A stretch of 64,000 nt of DNA from Paraglaciecola sp. 20A4 (GTDB lineage Bacteria > Pseudomonadota > Gammaproteobacteria > Enterobacterales > Alteromonadaceae). Of this stretch, positions 8,483 through 17,020 are shown piece after piece; the stretch's first letter is position 1; the number at the start of each line of letters is the position of its first letter. A program made the translations under genes and the position numbers. Where the stretch lies: positions 1-64,000 of the forward strand of contig NZ_WTPY01000023.1 in assembly GCF_011378905.1 (NCBI RefSeq), read 5' to 3'. The notes beneath the pieces were generated by a model. It worked only from the letters and a program-made list of their open reading frames with translations, was not told the origin of the DNA and made no database searches.

Positions 8483-11392
8483 TTACCATGCATAAGAACT
8501 ACGTATGTACCAGCTTCCTCCAGTGAAACCATAGGGCGAATACGTATCATAGAAGTTAGTCCCTAAAGAATTAGCTAAGCGTTCCTTTGGATAAACATTG
8601 AAGATGTTGTTAGCGCCAGCAAAGAATGCGAGTCCATTTTCTAATTGATAACCGGCTTCTAGGTTAACGATCCATTTTGCTTGGTTTTTTGTATCGAGAT
8701 TCTCAGTCGTACCTTTGACTGTCCATCGACCGAAACGAGTGGCGCGAGCATTTATTAGCCATTTATCTAATCCGTAGTTGGTAGAAATGCTAAGTTTAGA
8801 ATCAGGTACTGCATCGGTATAGGTGCCTAAGCGTTCACGATCGAACTGCTCTATTTGCGAGCCATCAGCTAACACTAAACCTAATAACTCCTGTGGATTG
8901 TCGAGCGAATTAACAACATCAACTTTGTTGTAATTGTACGCACCACTTAGGACTAGATTACCCATAACCATTTTCGGCGACCAGGTGGCAACGATATCGA
9001 CGCCACGACTTCGTGTATTAATGGCGTTCGTAAAATAGTTTACAGCGCCTAATGATGCATCAAAGCCTGCTTCATCAAGAAGGGCTGAAATTTCACTACC
9101 TATGGTACCGCCAGATAAAGCCAAACGCTTATCGCCGCGATTAAATTGAGAAGATTGCGCGATACGGTCATCTACATCAATTTGATAAAAATCTATGGTA
9201 AAGGAAGTATTGTCTAAGGGGGTGTAGGTAATCCCAGCGCTAACGTTAACGGATGTCTCAGGAGTTAGAGGGTCTGCTCCTAAAGCCTTTGCTGCGAGAT
9301 CGGTCGGAGATAAAGTCTGACGTAACACAATAATTTCAGCGAAACCGTCGTTATCCAAATCGGTGAATTGTCCACGACTACCACGGAAGCCCAATTGCTG
9401 AATACTTGGTGCTCTAAAGCCTGTATTTATGGAAGTCCGAAATGCGACGCTGTCGCTGATCTCGTAGCGTAGGTTTATTTTCCACAATATTTCATCACCA
9501 GCAGAGTCATTAAATTTTTCGTAACGTAGCGCGCCTGCTAAAAAGAGCTTTTCGGAAACATCCCATGCTAAATCTATGTATCCGTTTATATTATTACGAG
9601 AAACGTTACTTTCGGCTTCAGGATAAAAGCCTCGGTAGCCTTGTGCGCCTGGCTCTAACCCATTATTCCCATCTGCGTAGCTTAAATACTCTCCTTTGAG
9701 TATTTCAAAACCTTCTCGTCGATATTGCAGACCAAATGATACTTGAAGATCGCTGTCTTCTAATATGAGAGGGCGGGTGGCATCCAGTTGAATTATCATT
9801 TCGTCTGAGTTCATATTACCCAGAAAAAACGATGTTGGACTGCTTGAGCCTAAACTGGCATTCAGACCGTTGGTATTATTCCAAGTGGTATCATCAAAAC
9901 CGTAGCTCATCGAAAAATCCCAATCAAACTCAGCCTTGGTACTCGTAATACCAGCGACCAGTTCGAAGTCATTTTCTTTTATTTGCTCTTCTGGACGAAA
10001 GCCTAAAGGGAAAATATCGATAATATTACGTATGTCGCCAGGAAGTCGGTAAGTAAATGTCAGATCTGATATTCGATGAGCGTAAGATGCGAAACCATAA
10101 AGCTGGATGTCTTGAAGGCTCGCTTTAGCATTAACACCAAAAATATTTGTCGTTTGCGGGAAGTTACCAAAATTCTTGGTCACCATACGATCAAGGCTGC
10201 TTTCTCTAGGGTCAAAGCTTCCGTCCTCTAAAAGGGCAAATAGGTTTCGTCCTCCGTCTTCGGGTAACGCTAAAGTGCGAGCACGGTTGGATAATTTACT
10301 TTCCATAAAATCGTAGGATAGATTGATATAACCATCGTCACCTAGGGCGATTCCATTGCTTATGCCAACACTGAGATTTTCGCCGTCACTGCGATCAAAG
10401 TTTTCTCCAGCGGAAAAAACAGCTCTGCCCGTTTCAGGTTTATCTTTCAAAATAACATTTATCACCCCAGCGATGGCATCGGAGCCATATTGAGCTGATG
10501 CACCATCTCGCAGTACTTCGATACGCTTTATGGCGGAGGTAGGGAGCATATTTAAGTCGACTCCAGCAGAACCACTGAATAAGCCAGTGCTGGTATTGAT
10601 TAATGCGGTCTTGTGGCGCCTCTTGCCGTTAACTAATACAAGTGTTTGATCTGGGTTTAAGCCTCTTAAGCCTGCGGAGGCTATAAACGTGCCTGTTCCT
10701 CCTCCGGAACGTTGCGGTAAATTTAGTGATGGAACAAGAAACCGTAAAGATTCAAAGAGTCCTGCTTGACCTTGTTGTTCAAGTTGTTCACTGGTGAAAA
10801 CATCGATGGGAATAGGGCTTTTGATAACGGTTCTAGGGTTTCCCCGTACTCCTGTTACCACTATATTTTCATATTTATCTTCCAGAGTTAATGTGGAAGA
10901 TGACATCATACTAGGGGCGTTCCCATCAGAAGTACCAAGTTTTTCCGTTCTCGTTAATCTTGCTTTTTTCATATTATCTGCTTTGAGAGAGCTACTGAAA
11001 GTTCTCGGATCATCAGCGCTTGATTCAACAAAAATTGTAGCGTTAGCGTAAATGGTCCCTTTGAGGCCCGTCCCAGCAAGTAAAGCGATAAGACCAGCTT
11101 CAACTGAAAAATGACCTCGTAGTTCATTTGTAGTCACTGAGGTCACAAGTGCTTGAGGAAAAATTAGAGCTAAGTTAGTCGCTTGCGCAAAATTTCTTAA
11201 CCCATCTCCGGCAGATTTTTCAGGAATGTTAAAATACACAGTCGTTATTTTTTGTTCTATTAAATCATTCGTCGCTAAAGCGAAAGCTGATTTGTAAACG
11301 AGCACTGTAAATGCAACAAAGTGTAGTATCTTTCGAATCAATGTTTTTCCAACTTCAGGTTGAACAGCACCATTTTCCAACGACGCATTCAC
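8483..11392 (-). CDS. TonB-dependent receptor with N-terminal STN signalling domain (paralogue 1)
   Basis: 969 residues. An N-terminal hydrophobic signal segment (~22-40) is followed by an STN domain (~50-115, VYFNIPEKSAGDGLRNFAQATNL...FPQALV...LRGHFSVEAGLIALLAGTGL), a linker, a TonB-box-like ENIVVTG (~175), a plug with LRGLNPDQTLVLVNGKRR and IEVLRDGASAQYGSDAIAGV, and a barrel ending ...YIRSSYAW. STN domains contact a FecR-type anti-sigma protein across the periplasm, and fecR/fecI-like genes lie immediately upstream in the same direction. This is therefore the signalling receptor of the locus. The segment between STN and plug (~142-175) aligns with the signal peptide region of paralogue 2 but has lost its hydrophobic character, a trace of their shared history. 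Confidence 0.93.
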   Translation of the reverse strand: MNASLENGAVQPEVGKTLIRKILHFVAFTVLVYKSAFALATNDLIEQKITTVYFNIPEKSAGDGLRNFAQATNLALIFPQALVTSVTTNELRGHFSVEAGLIALLAGTGLKGTIYANATIFVESSADDPRTFSSSLKADNMKKARLTRTEKLGTSDGNAPSMMSSSTLTLEDKYENIVVTGVRGNPRTVIKSPIPIDVFTSEQLEQQGQAGLFESLRFLVPSLNLPQRSGGGTGTFIASAGLRGLNPDQTLVLVNGKRRHKTALINTSTGLFSGSAGVDLNMLPTSAIKRIEVLRDGASAQYGSDAIAGVINVILKDKPETGRAVFSAGENFDRSDGENLSVGISNGIALGDDGYINLSYDFMESKLSNRARTLALPEDGGRNLFALLEDGSFDPRESSLDRMVTKNFGNFPQTTNIFGVNAKASLQDIQLYGFASYAHRISDLTFTYRLPGDIRNIIDIFPLGFRPEEQIKENDFELVAGITSTKAEFDWDFSMSYGFDDTTWNNTNGLNASLGSSSPTSFFLGNMNSDEMIIQLDATRPLILEDSDLQVSFGLQYRREGFEILKGEYLSYADGNNGLEPGAQGYRGFYPEAESNVSRNNINGYIDLAWDVSEKLFLAGALRYEKFNDSAGDEILWKINLRYEISDSVAFRTSINTGFRAPSIQQLGFRGSRGQFTDLDNDGFAEIIVLRQTLSPTDLAAKALGADPLTPETSVNVSAGITYTPLDNTSFTIDFYQIDVDDRIAQSSQFNRGDKRLALSGGTIGSEISALLDEAGFDASLGAVNYFTNAINTRSRGVDIVATWSPKMVMGNLVLSGAYNYNKVDVVNSLDNPQELLGLVLADGSQIEQFDRERLGTYTDAVPDSKLSISTNYGLDKWLINARATRFGRWTVKGTTENLDTKNQAKWIVNLEAGYQLENGLAFFAGANNIFNVYPKERLANSLGTNFYDTYSPYGFTGGSWYIRSSYAW

Positions 11393-11416
11393 AGCAAATC
11401 ATTGGCTGTAGCTCAA

Positions 11417-11470
11417 CCTACCTATACAGAGTAATGAAAAAGAAAAATCCTCTATTTTTTTTCGAAATAA
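11417..11470 (-). promoter_or_regulatory. conserved promoter-like block, copy 1
   Basis: The minus strand reads an A-run, GGATTTTTCTTTTTCA, then CTCTGTATAGGTAGG, ending about 25 bases before the STN receptor start. The same block is found at 4892-4946 before the decayed STN copy. It is a candidate target of the neighbouring ECF sigma factor (TGTATAGGTAG as the -10 region), inferred from conservation and position only. Confidence 0.5.
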
Positions 11471-11497
11471 CTAGAAATAGCGTGATTGAGAATATGT

Positions 11498-12550
11498 TTA
11501 ACTGTTCGGATTGGTTATGTAGTAATACCCACCACTCATTTTGTTAACGTTTAAACCAAGATTCAATTCCAATGTAGTAAAAACTGTCTCGAGATTATCG
11601 ATAGGATAAAATCCTCCCACCTTCATCGCTTGTATTGATTTGTCTGCAATAACAATATTTAAGTTGGTGTAACGCGATAATTCAGCTATCACATCCGATA
11701 ATGGCTCATCATCGAAAGACAGGAAACCTTTTCTCCAATACAGTTTTTTCGCAATGGATTTATCGCTTTCTTGTTCAACAGACTCGACTTTAACGTCATC
11801 AAATACCACGTTATTACCCGCACCAACGATGACTTCATTTTTGTCTTGGTACGCTGTTTTGTCAGCTTGAAAAGGTCCATCAATATTTTCTTTCGCTCTA
11901 ACTCTTACCGTTCCGTGAGAGACTAAAACATTGACCAAATTACCATCAAGGCGCACTGAAAAGTTGGTGCCCAATGCACGAACATCCCCTGTTCCTGCTT
12001 TTACAGTAAAGGGCCTGCTTTTGTCAGGCGCTACCCCAAAATTAGCTTCTCCCTGAAAAAGAGTGATATTTCGCTGCTTGCGACTGTAATTCACTTCAAC
12101 AATACTATTGGTGTTTAATAAAAGCTCTGAACCGTCGGTGAGTATTATATTTTTTTGTTCACCAATTTTCGTGAAATACTGGCCATTTTTTGAGGTGTTC
12201 TCTAGCGAACCCTGTAAATAGAAAATAATTGGAATCGCCAGAACTAATGCAGCAAAGGCCGCTGTTTTATAAGAAAGTTGAGCGAATCGATGGCTAAAAA
12301 AAGTACGTTTTTCTTGTTTTTCGCTTGATTGTTCTTGAGACGAGGAACGCTCCCCTATTTCTGACATTTTGTCCCATAATTGTGCAAGTCGCTTTAACTG
12401 CTTTTCATGTTCGGGACTTATTGCTAGCCACGTATTTAATTCAGTTTTATCTAAGGCTGTAAGTTCATCTTGCTCCATACGGGCAATCCATTCACTTGCT
12501 TCACGCTTTATTCGTTCTTTATCATTCGGAAATTTAACTACCTGAGTCAT
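11498..12550 (-). CDS. FecR-family anti-sigma/regulator membrane protein
   Basis: 350 residues. The N-terminal cytoplasmic part (~1-95) has the FecR N-domain pattern (EASEWIARMEQDELTALDKTELNTWLAISPEHEKQLKRLAQLWD). A single membrane helix follows (~96-112, TAAFAALVLAIPIIFYL), then a periplasmic FecR domain (GQYFTKIGEQKNIILTDGSELLLNTNSIVEV, FQGEANFGVAPDKSRPFTVKAGTGDVRALGTNFSVRL) and a C-terminal STN-interacting/DUF4974-like segment. It should hold the sigma factor encoded just upstream (2-base gap) and respond to the STN receptor encoded just downstream. Confidence 0.93.
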   Translation of the reverse strand: MTQVVKFPNDKERIKREASEWIARMEQDELTALDKTELNTWLAISPEHEKQLKRLAQLWDKMSEIGERSSSQEQSSEKQEKRTFFSHRFAQLSYKTAAFAALVLAIPIIFYLQGSLENTSKNGQYFTKIGEQKNIILTDGSELLLNTNSIVEVNYSRKQRNITLFQGEANFGVAPDKSRPFTVKAGTGDVRALGTNFSVRLDGNLVNVLVSHGTVRVRAKENIDGPFQADKTAYQDKNEVIVGAGNNVVFDDVKVESVEQESDKSIAKKLYWRKGFLSFDDEPLSDVIAELSRYTNLNIVIADKSIQAMKVGGFYPIDNLETVFTTLELNLGLNVNKMSGGYYYITNPNS

Positions 12551-12552
12551 TC

Positions 12553-13131
12553 CTATTTACTCTTTCTATGATTCATATTTGCTTCGATATCACTTTGTTT
12601 AGTGAATCCTATTTGCTGCTGTTTAGTAATATATTCATCGCAGCGCTCTAGCCCTTTTGCGATATGCTTCTCTGCTGTACTAACCGCAATGTTCAATTGG
12701 AACGCAATATCCTTGATTCTAACACCCTCTAACAACCTTAAACGTGTTACCTCCTGACATTGTTTTGGCAGCGATTTTAAAGCAGCCAGCAATAGTGCTT
12801 TTTCTTGCTGCTCAGATAAATGGGCAAAAGCATCTTGTTCTTTACTAATGAGTAATGACTCGCCAGAATCCTCTATATATTCAGTAATTCGGGTAGAAAT
12901 TTTACTATTTTCACGGATCGCTAAATTTTTTGTTGTTTTATATAAATACAACTTAGGAAATTTTATTTGATTTTTTTTATCTGCAACAAAAGTTTTTACG
13001 AACGCTTCTTGAAGAATATCTTCTAATTCGTATTCTTTTTTGACATATCGCCGCACCACATTAGCTAAGGACGACTTGCACTCTGAAAAAACCGAAAGAA
13101 TAGATTTTTTACCTAATACATCTTCTTGCAT
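12553..13131 (-). CDS. ECF RNA polymerase sigma factor, FecI-like
   Basis: 192 residues. Region 2 lies at ~15-85 (RRYVKKEYELEDILQEAFVKTFV, YLYKTTKNLAIRENSK), and region 4 at ~110-165 (LLAALKSLPKQCQEVTRLRLLEGVRIKDIAFQLNIAVSTAEKHIAKGLERC), which includes a helix-turn-helix. The GxxxKDIAxxLxISxxTVEKH-type motif is typical of iron-transport-like ECF sigma factors paired with FecR. The gene is nearly contiguous with fecR. It probably drives the STN receptor and perhaps the rest of the minus-strand locus down to the FG-GAP gene. Confidence 0.93.
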   Translation of the reverse strand: MQEDVLGKKSILSVFSECKSSLANVVRRYVKKEYELEDILQEAFVKTFVADKKNQIKFPKLYLYKTTKNLAIRENSKISTRITEYIEDSGESLLISKEQDAFAHLSEQQEKALLLAALKSLPKQCQEVTRLRLLEGVRIKDIAFQLNIAVSTAEKHIAKGLERCDEYITKQQQIGFTKQSDIEANMNHRKSK

Positions 13132-13486
13132 TTCTAATCCTCGCTGTTTTTCACATGGTTAAAAATAAACCATCACAAAAGTTACTCCCAGTATTTAAAT
13201 ACTTGGGAGGGTAATGTCCTGTAAAAGTGCGACAAAACGGTCACAGAAAAAAATAGTAAAATTATGTGATAGAGATCTGAGTTTCAGTTCTGACTCTGGG
13301 TAGTTCGAAAATAAATCTTTCGTATTGAAAGATAAGATAACCAGAAATAACATTACTTTTGTTGAAGCGTTTTTATTAACGTTTGGTTTCGTTAAGTTTT
13401 AACGCGTTTGTACTACTGCCTTTTTTTAGTAAATACTAAACACTTTAGATTTGCAATATAGTCAGTAGAGAATATTGTATCGCGGT
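13132..13486. other. upstream region of the ECF sigma gene, with an inverted repeat
   Basis: 355 bases without a gene. At 13185-13209 there is an inverted repeat, CTCCCA, then the self-complementary GTATTTAAATAC, then TTGGGAG, about 54 bases before the sigma factor start. It could be an operator or a stem-loop. No Fur-box-like sequence was obvious. The rest is AT-rich and unremarkable. Confidence 0.4.
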
Positions 13487-13513
13487 AAAATAGCAGGATG
13501 GGCCTGCTATTTT
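13487..13513 (-). terminator. intrinsic terminator after the NTF2-like gene
   Basis: 11-bp perfect stem AAAATAGCAGG / CCTGCTATTTT with a 5-base loop and T-rich ends in both directions. It lies about 50 bases beyond the stop of the minus-strand gene at 13561. Confidence 0.75.
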
Positions 13514-13560
13514 TCATGACTGACCAAATTTTAAATCGCTATAAACTGATGTCGGGACTA

Positions 13561-14064
13561 TTATTTTTCACCGCGCTGTGCGAAGGCCTTAATATTTATT
13601 TCCGATACCTTTTCCCATGCTTCGTTGGGCACTAACACTGACATAGCGTAGTGGGCGATTTTCCAGTTGCCTTTATCATTAATAAGTACGCCTGTGCCAC
13701 GAAAACGGCCCCATTTTTTAGATACGGTTATTTCGTCAAACCAAGCGATGTCATGTTCGGTTGAAAAATTGACGTTTCGCTCTACTGCTGAGTAGGTCCA
13801 GCCAGTGCCGCCAGCAAATCGTTCCGCTACATATTTGTCCAACGACTCAGGTCGCGACCAGCGCTCCCAATCATCGGTGCCCATAAATACGCCGGTGTCG
13901 GTAAATGAACTGAGGTAGGCGTCTAAATCAGCCTTGCTGGCGGCTTCGTGTAAGCCATCCAGAACTTGGTTTACCGCTTGCGTCGCTTCAACCTTTGTTT
14001 GGGCAAATGTGGCAAACGAGCAAAAAAGCCCGATAGCAATGATGACCAGAGATAGTTTTTTCAT
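13561..14064 (-). CDS. secreted SnoaL/NTF2-like protein (DUF4440 type)
   Basis: About 167 residues from the chosen start, MKKLSLVIIAIGLFCSFATFAQ, a clear signal peptide. An ATG four codons earlier is possible, but GGAG sits 8 bases before the chosen ATG and the signal peptide then begins naturally. The mature part has the cone-shaped NTF2 fold pattern: VNQVLDGLHEAASKADLDAYLSSFTDTGVFMGTDDWERW, ..AWFDEITVSKKWGRFRGTGVLINDKGNWKIAHYAMSVLVPNEAW. Such periplasmic proteins are common, and catalysis or ligand binding cannot be assigned. It lies downstream of the TonB receptor at 14196 on the same strand (131-base gap). Confidence 0.8.
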   Translation of the reverse strand: MKKLSLVIIAIGLFCSFATFAQTKVEATQAVNQVLDGLHEAASKADLDAYLSSFTDTGVFMGTDDWERWSRPESLDKYVAERFAGGTGWTYSAVERNVNFSTEHDIAWFDEITVSKKWGRFRGTGVLINDKGNWKIAHYAMSVLVPNEAWEKVSEINIKAFAQRGEK

Positions 14065-14195
14065 CAGTAACTCCATTAACGGCGTGTGAATATGTTTTTG
14101 AAATTATTCATTTAAATTAATAAAAGATAACAAGGCAGGCGTTTGTGTTTTCTGCCTTGTATCTTTAGTTCATTGGTATACCTTAATTCTAAGGG

Positions 14196-16463
14196 TTAGA
14201 AACCGCCTCTAAACGTCATGCCAATCGTACGTGGTGTAACACGAATACTGGCTGGTGGATCAAACGGCGGACGACCAATTGCGCGTACGACTCCGTCGTC
14301 ATCAAACATATTATTGGCAAACAACGATATTTCGTAGCCTGAAAAACGTAGGCCTACGCGCATATTGGCTAATGTGTAGGCATCCATTTTGCGGTAGTTA
14401 GAATTTTGCTCACTGAACTCAGTAGAACGATCATCGGTGTACTGCACGTTTACCCAACCAAAGCCTTCAAGATCTTTGTTTAGCTGCATGGAGTATTCAG
14501 CTGATGTGGTGAATGATACCTCGGGTACGAACGGCGCCGCATCGCCTTTTAGAGCATCAAGGTTTGGTACATCAGCATCCAAAGTAGTATTGATATAGGC
14601 ACCGCCTGCAGAAAGGACTAAGCCTTCAATGGGTTTTACCGTAACTTCAAGTTCAACACCCTTGCTGGTTGCGTCACCAACGTTTTCTTTAAAACCAAAT
14701 CCACATTCAAAGCTACGGCTGGTTTGCATATCGCTCCAGTCAATATGAAAATAAGTGGCGTTATAACTAACCGTACCTTGTGAATCACTACCTTTTACAC
14801 CTATTTCGTAGTTCCAGATTTCATCTGGGTCAAAGAAGCGAGTATCACCGCCATCACGTTCAACCTCGGCTAGCTCATCGGCACATACTGATGCAGGTAT
14901 GGCTCCGTTGATACCGCCGTAACGAAAGCCTTTAGCTGCCTGAGCATACACTAAGTTATCGCGGTTTAAGTGATAGGACACATTCAATTTAGGATTAAAC
15001 CCATCGACGCTGCCTTTAGGACGAGTATCACTGTTGGCTTCGCCGTTGAACAAGCCAGATTGGTAGAACTCGATCTCTTGTTCCCAGTTGAAATAACGTA
15101 AGCCCGCAGTAATCGATAAGTCACCGATATCGTAATAAAGCTCACCGAAAAAGGCGTAGGTTTTAACGGTCAGATCATCAAAGCCGTAGAATAAATGATC
15201 ATCCGGTGCGCCGAATGCAGAAGAGGGCACACCTAATATGGCGTCAGCACCTGGTACGGGAAAGGTATTTTCATAAAATACGTCTTTCTTGTCAGCATAA
15301 GCGCCTACCGTCCACTGTAAATCGCTATCGCTGGTTGAGGCCAAGCGTAGCTCTTGCACATATACTTCAGAATCAGTTACATCGACTAGTTCATGAGGAG
15401 TAATGCCCGGCGGTAATGCCGATTCAAATAGCAAATCTAATGAGCGCGGGTTAACAATAGAGCGGTCAAAGTAAGAAGTAGAACTGACTAACTCAGCCCA
15501 ATCTAGATCGTATGTAAGGGTTACGTTGGCGATATCCATGGTATCGTCGTAGCCATCAAAAGATGGATAGTCTCGCACGAATAAAGGCGTGGAGTCGATA
15601 TCAACCGGACGGCCATTGTCTGAATAATCATGGTGTAAATAGCTGAAGTCGATGGTCAATTCATTGGTAGGAATATACAAGGCCGAAATTTTCGCACCCT
15701 TGGAATTACCGGTGTTGAGATCTTTTTCGCCCGTCAGGCTGTTGTCAATATATCCACCATTGTCGAGGTAATAACCACTGATCCGCACGGCTAATTCGTT
15801 TTCAATAAGCGGCACGTTCACAAGCGCTTTGACCGACTGGTTGTTGCTACCATGCTCAATTTTCGAAGCACTGAGTTCGTATTTGCCTTCAAATTCAGTC
15901 AGATTCGGGTCGTTTGAAACGAGTCGCACAGTGCCTGTCATTGAGCCCGCACCAAACAATGTGCCTTGTGGGCCACGCAGAACTTCAACACGTTTAAGGT
16001 CAAACAAGGCGAGTTCTGGGTTCATGCCACCCATTGAAATGGGGATTTCATCTAAATATATACCAACGGTTTCTTGGTTTTGTGTATCGTTGTCATTTCC
16101 ACCACCATTTGCTACACCACGAATAGATAAACGTGTGCGTCCGGGACCATTCTGGTAAGCCGTTAAGCTAGGAACAACGCCTAGCAAATCGGTGAAATCA
16201 GTGGCTCCTAGGTTGTTGATCAGATCTTCGCTGACAACATTAATACTAATCGGCACGTCGTTCATTGATTCTGAACGTTTACGAGAGGTAACGATTACGC
16301 GTTCATATTGTGCGCTCTCTTCAACTGCTGGTGCGCTGCTTTCTTGTGCTTCAAGGGCGGTAGAGCCAATAACAGAGGCAACGAGTAGCGCAACACGAGA
16401 AGGGGTAAATACGCGTGTACTCAGGGTTTTACAGGTGTGACTCAATGTGTGTGTGTTGTCCAT
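14196..16463 (-). CDS. TonB-dependent receptor
   Basis: 755 residues. Signal peptide (hydrophobic part VALLVASVIGSTALEAQ, ~25-41), TonB-box-like ERVIVTSRKR (~54-63), plug domain (NVVSEDLINNLGATDFTDLLGVVPSL, RLSIRGVANGG, LKRVEVLRGPQGTLFGAGSMTGTVRLVS) and a beta-barrel ending ...TIGMTFRGGF. No STN domain. It resembles the IroN/SusC-unrelated oligosaccharide- or xenobiotic-type receptors frequent in Alteromonadales, so the ligand is open. It is divergent from another receptor plus a dipeptidase (17021-20592), which suggests shared control and possibly a peptide-like ligand. Confidence 0.92.
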   Translation of the reverse strand: MDNTHTLSHTCKTLSTRVFTPSRVALLVASVIGSTALEAQESSAPAVEESAQYERVIVTSRKRSESMNDVPISINVVSEDLINNLGATDFTDLLGVVPSLTAYQNGPGRTRLSIRGVANGGGNDNDTQNQETVGIYLDEIPISMGGMNPELALFDLKRVEVLRGPQGTLFGAGSMTGTVRLVSNDPNLTEFEGKYELSASKIEHGSNNQSVKALVNVPLIENELAVRISGYYLDNGGYIDNSLTGEKDLNTGNSKGAKISALYIPTNELTIDFSYLHHDYSDNGRPVDIDSTPLFVRDYPSFDGYDDTMDIANVTLTYDLDWAELVSSTSYFDRSIVNPRSLDLLFESALPPGITPHELVDVTDSEVYVQELRLASTSDSDLQWTVGAYADKKDVFYENTFPVPGADAILGVPSSAFGAPDDHLFYGFDDLTVKTYAFFGELYYDIGDLSITAGLRYFNWEQEIEFYQSGLFNGEANSDTRPKGSVDGFNPKLNVSYHLNRDNLVYAQAAKGFRYGGINGAIPASVCADELAEVERDGGDTRFFDPDEIWNYEIGVKGSDSQGTVSYNATYFHIDWSDMQTSRSFECGFGFKENVGDATSKGVELEVTVKPIEGLVLSAGGAYINTTLDADVPNLDALKGDAAPFVPEVSFTTSAEYSMQLNKDLEGFGWVNVQYTDDRSTEFSEQNSNYRKMDAYTLANMRVGLRFSGYEISLFANNMFDDDGVVRAIGRPPFDPPASIRVTPRTIGMTFRGGF

Positions 16464-17020
16464 GGTGTGATGCCTTTTAATGGGTCAAAGTTAAGCAACT
16501 TCTATTGCTTTTATAATGAAAGTCGAATGATGAAATTGGATATATCATTGTGCGTTAAATTGCAAAATGATGTGCAGCGAACGGAGTTCTTGATGATTCG
16601 TCAGCTTTTTTCAGATGGCTTTCAAAGCTAGTTTCGACCGGATTTGCTAGCACTGCAATCACTTATTATTCTGGTTCGACCTTAGCAAAGCTAATGTTCA
16701 CGGGGTTTGTGCGTTATAAATTACCCGAATTTATTATTCTATTCCTCTCACAGTTATGGTGCGTTTCTATTCCTAGTGGTGCAAGGGGACAATAGTTTGA
16801 AAGATTTAACGCATCGTTTGCTTTCTTTTTGTTCGTGATTTCAATTCCTCTGATATGTGGTCTACCGCAGTAAAAATGCACAAAAACACATTTTGTTGTT
16901 TGCTGAATTCGTCCGCTAGTCGAACTTGGTACGTTTATTGTGATGTGTTTAGTGAATCCTCAGAGAAGGGTATTCGCCGAACAGGCAATTATCAGTGCAA
17001 ATAGATTAGGAAATACACTC
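16464..17020. other. divergent promoter region between two TonB receptors
   Basis: 557 bases that must contain promoters for both receptors. I see short recurring pieces of the form TTCGACC / GGTCGAA (around 16636, 16676 and 16920) but no convincing palindrome, and no coding sequence with a start and ribosome site. Confidence 0.4.

Noticed and set aside
16464..17020. Small RNA or extra gene in the divergent receptor gap
   Set aside because: No terminator-backed transcript shape or ORF with a ribosome site; ordinary promoter region.
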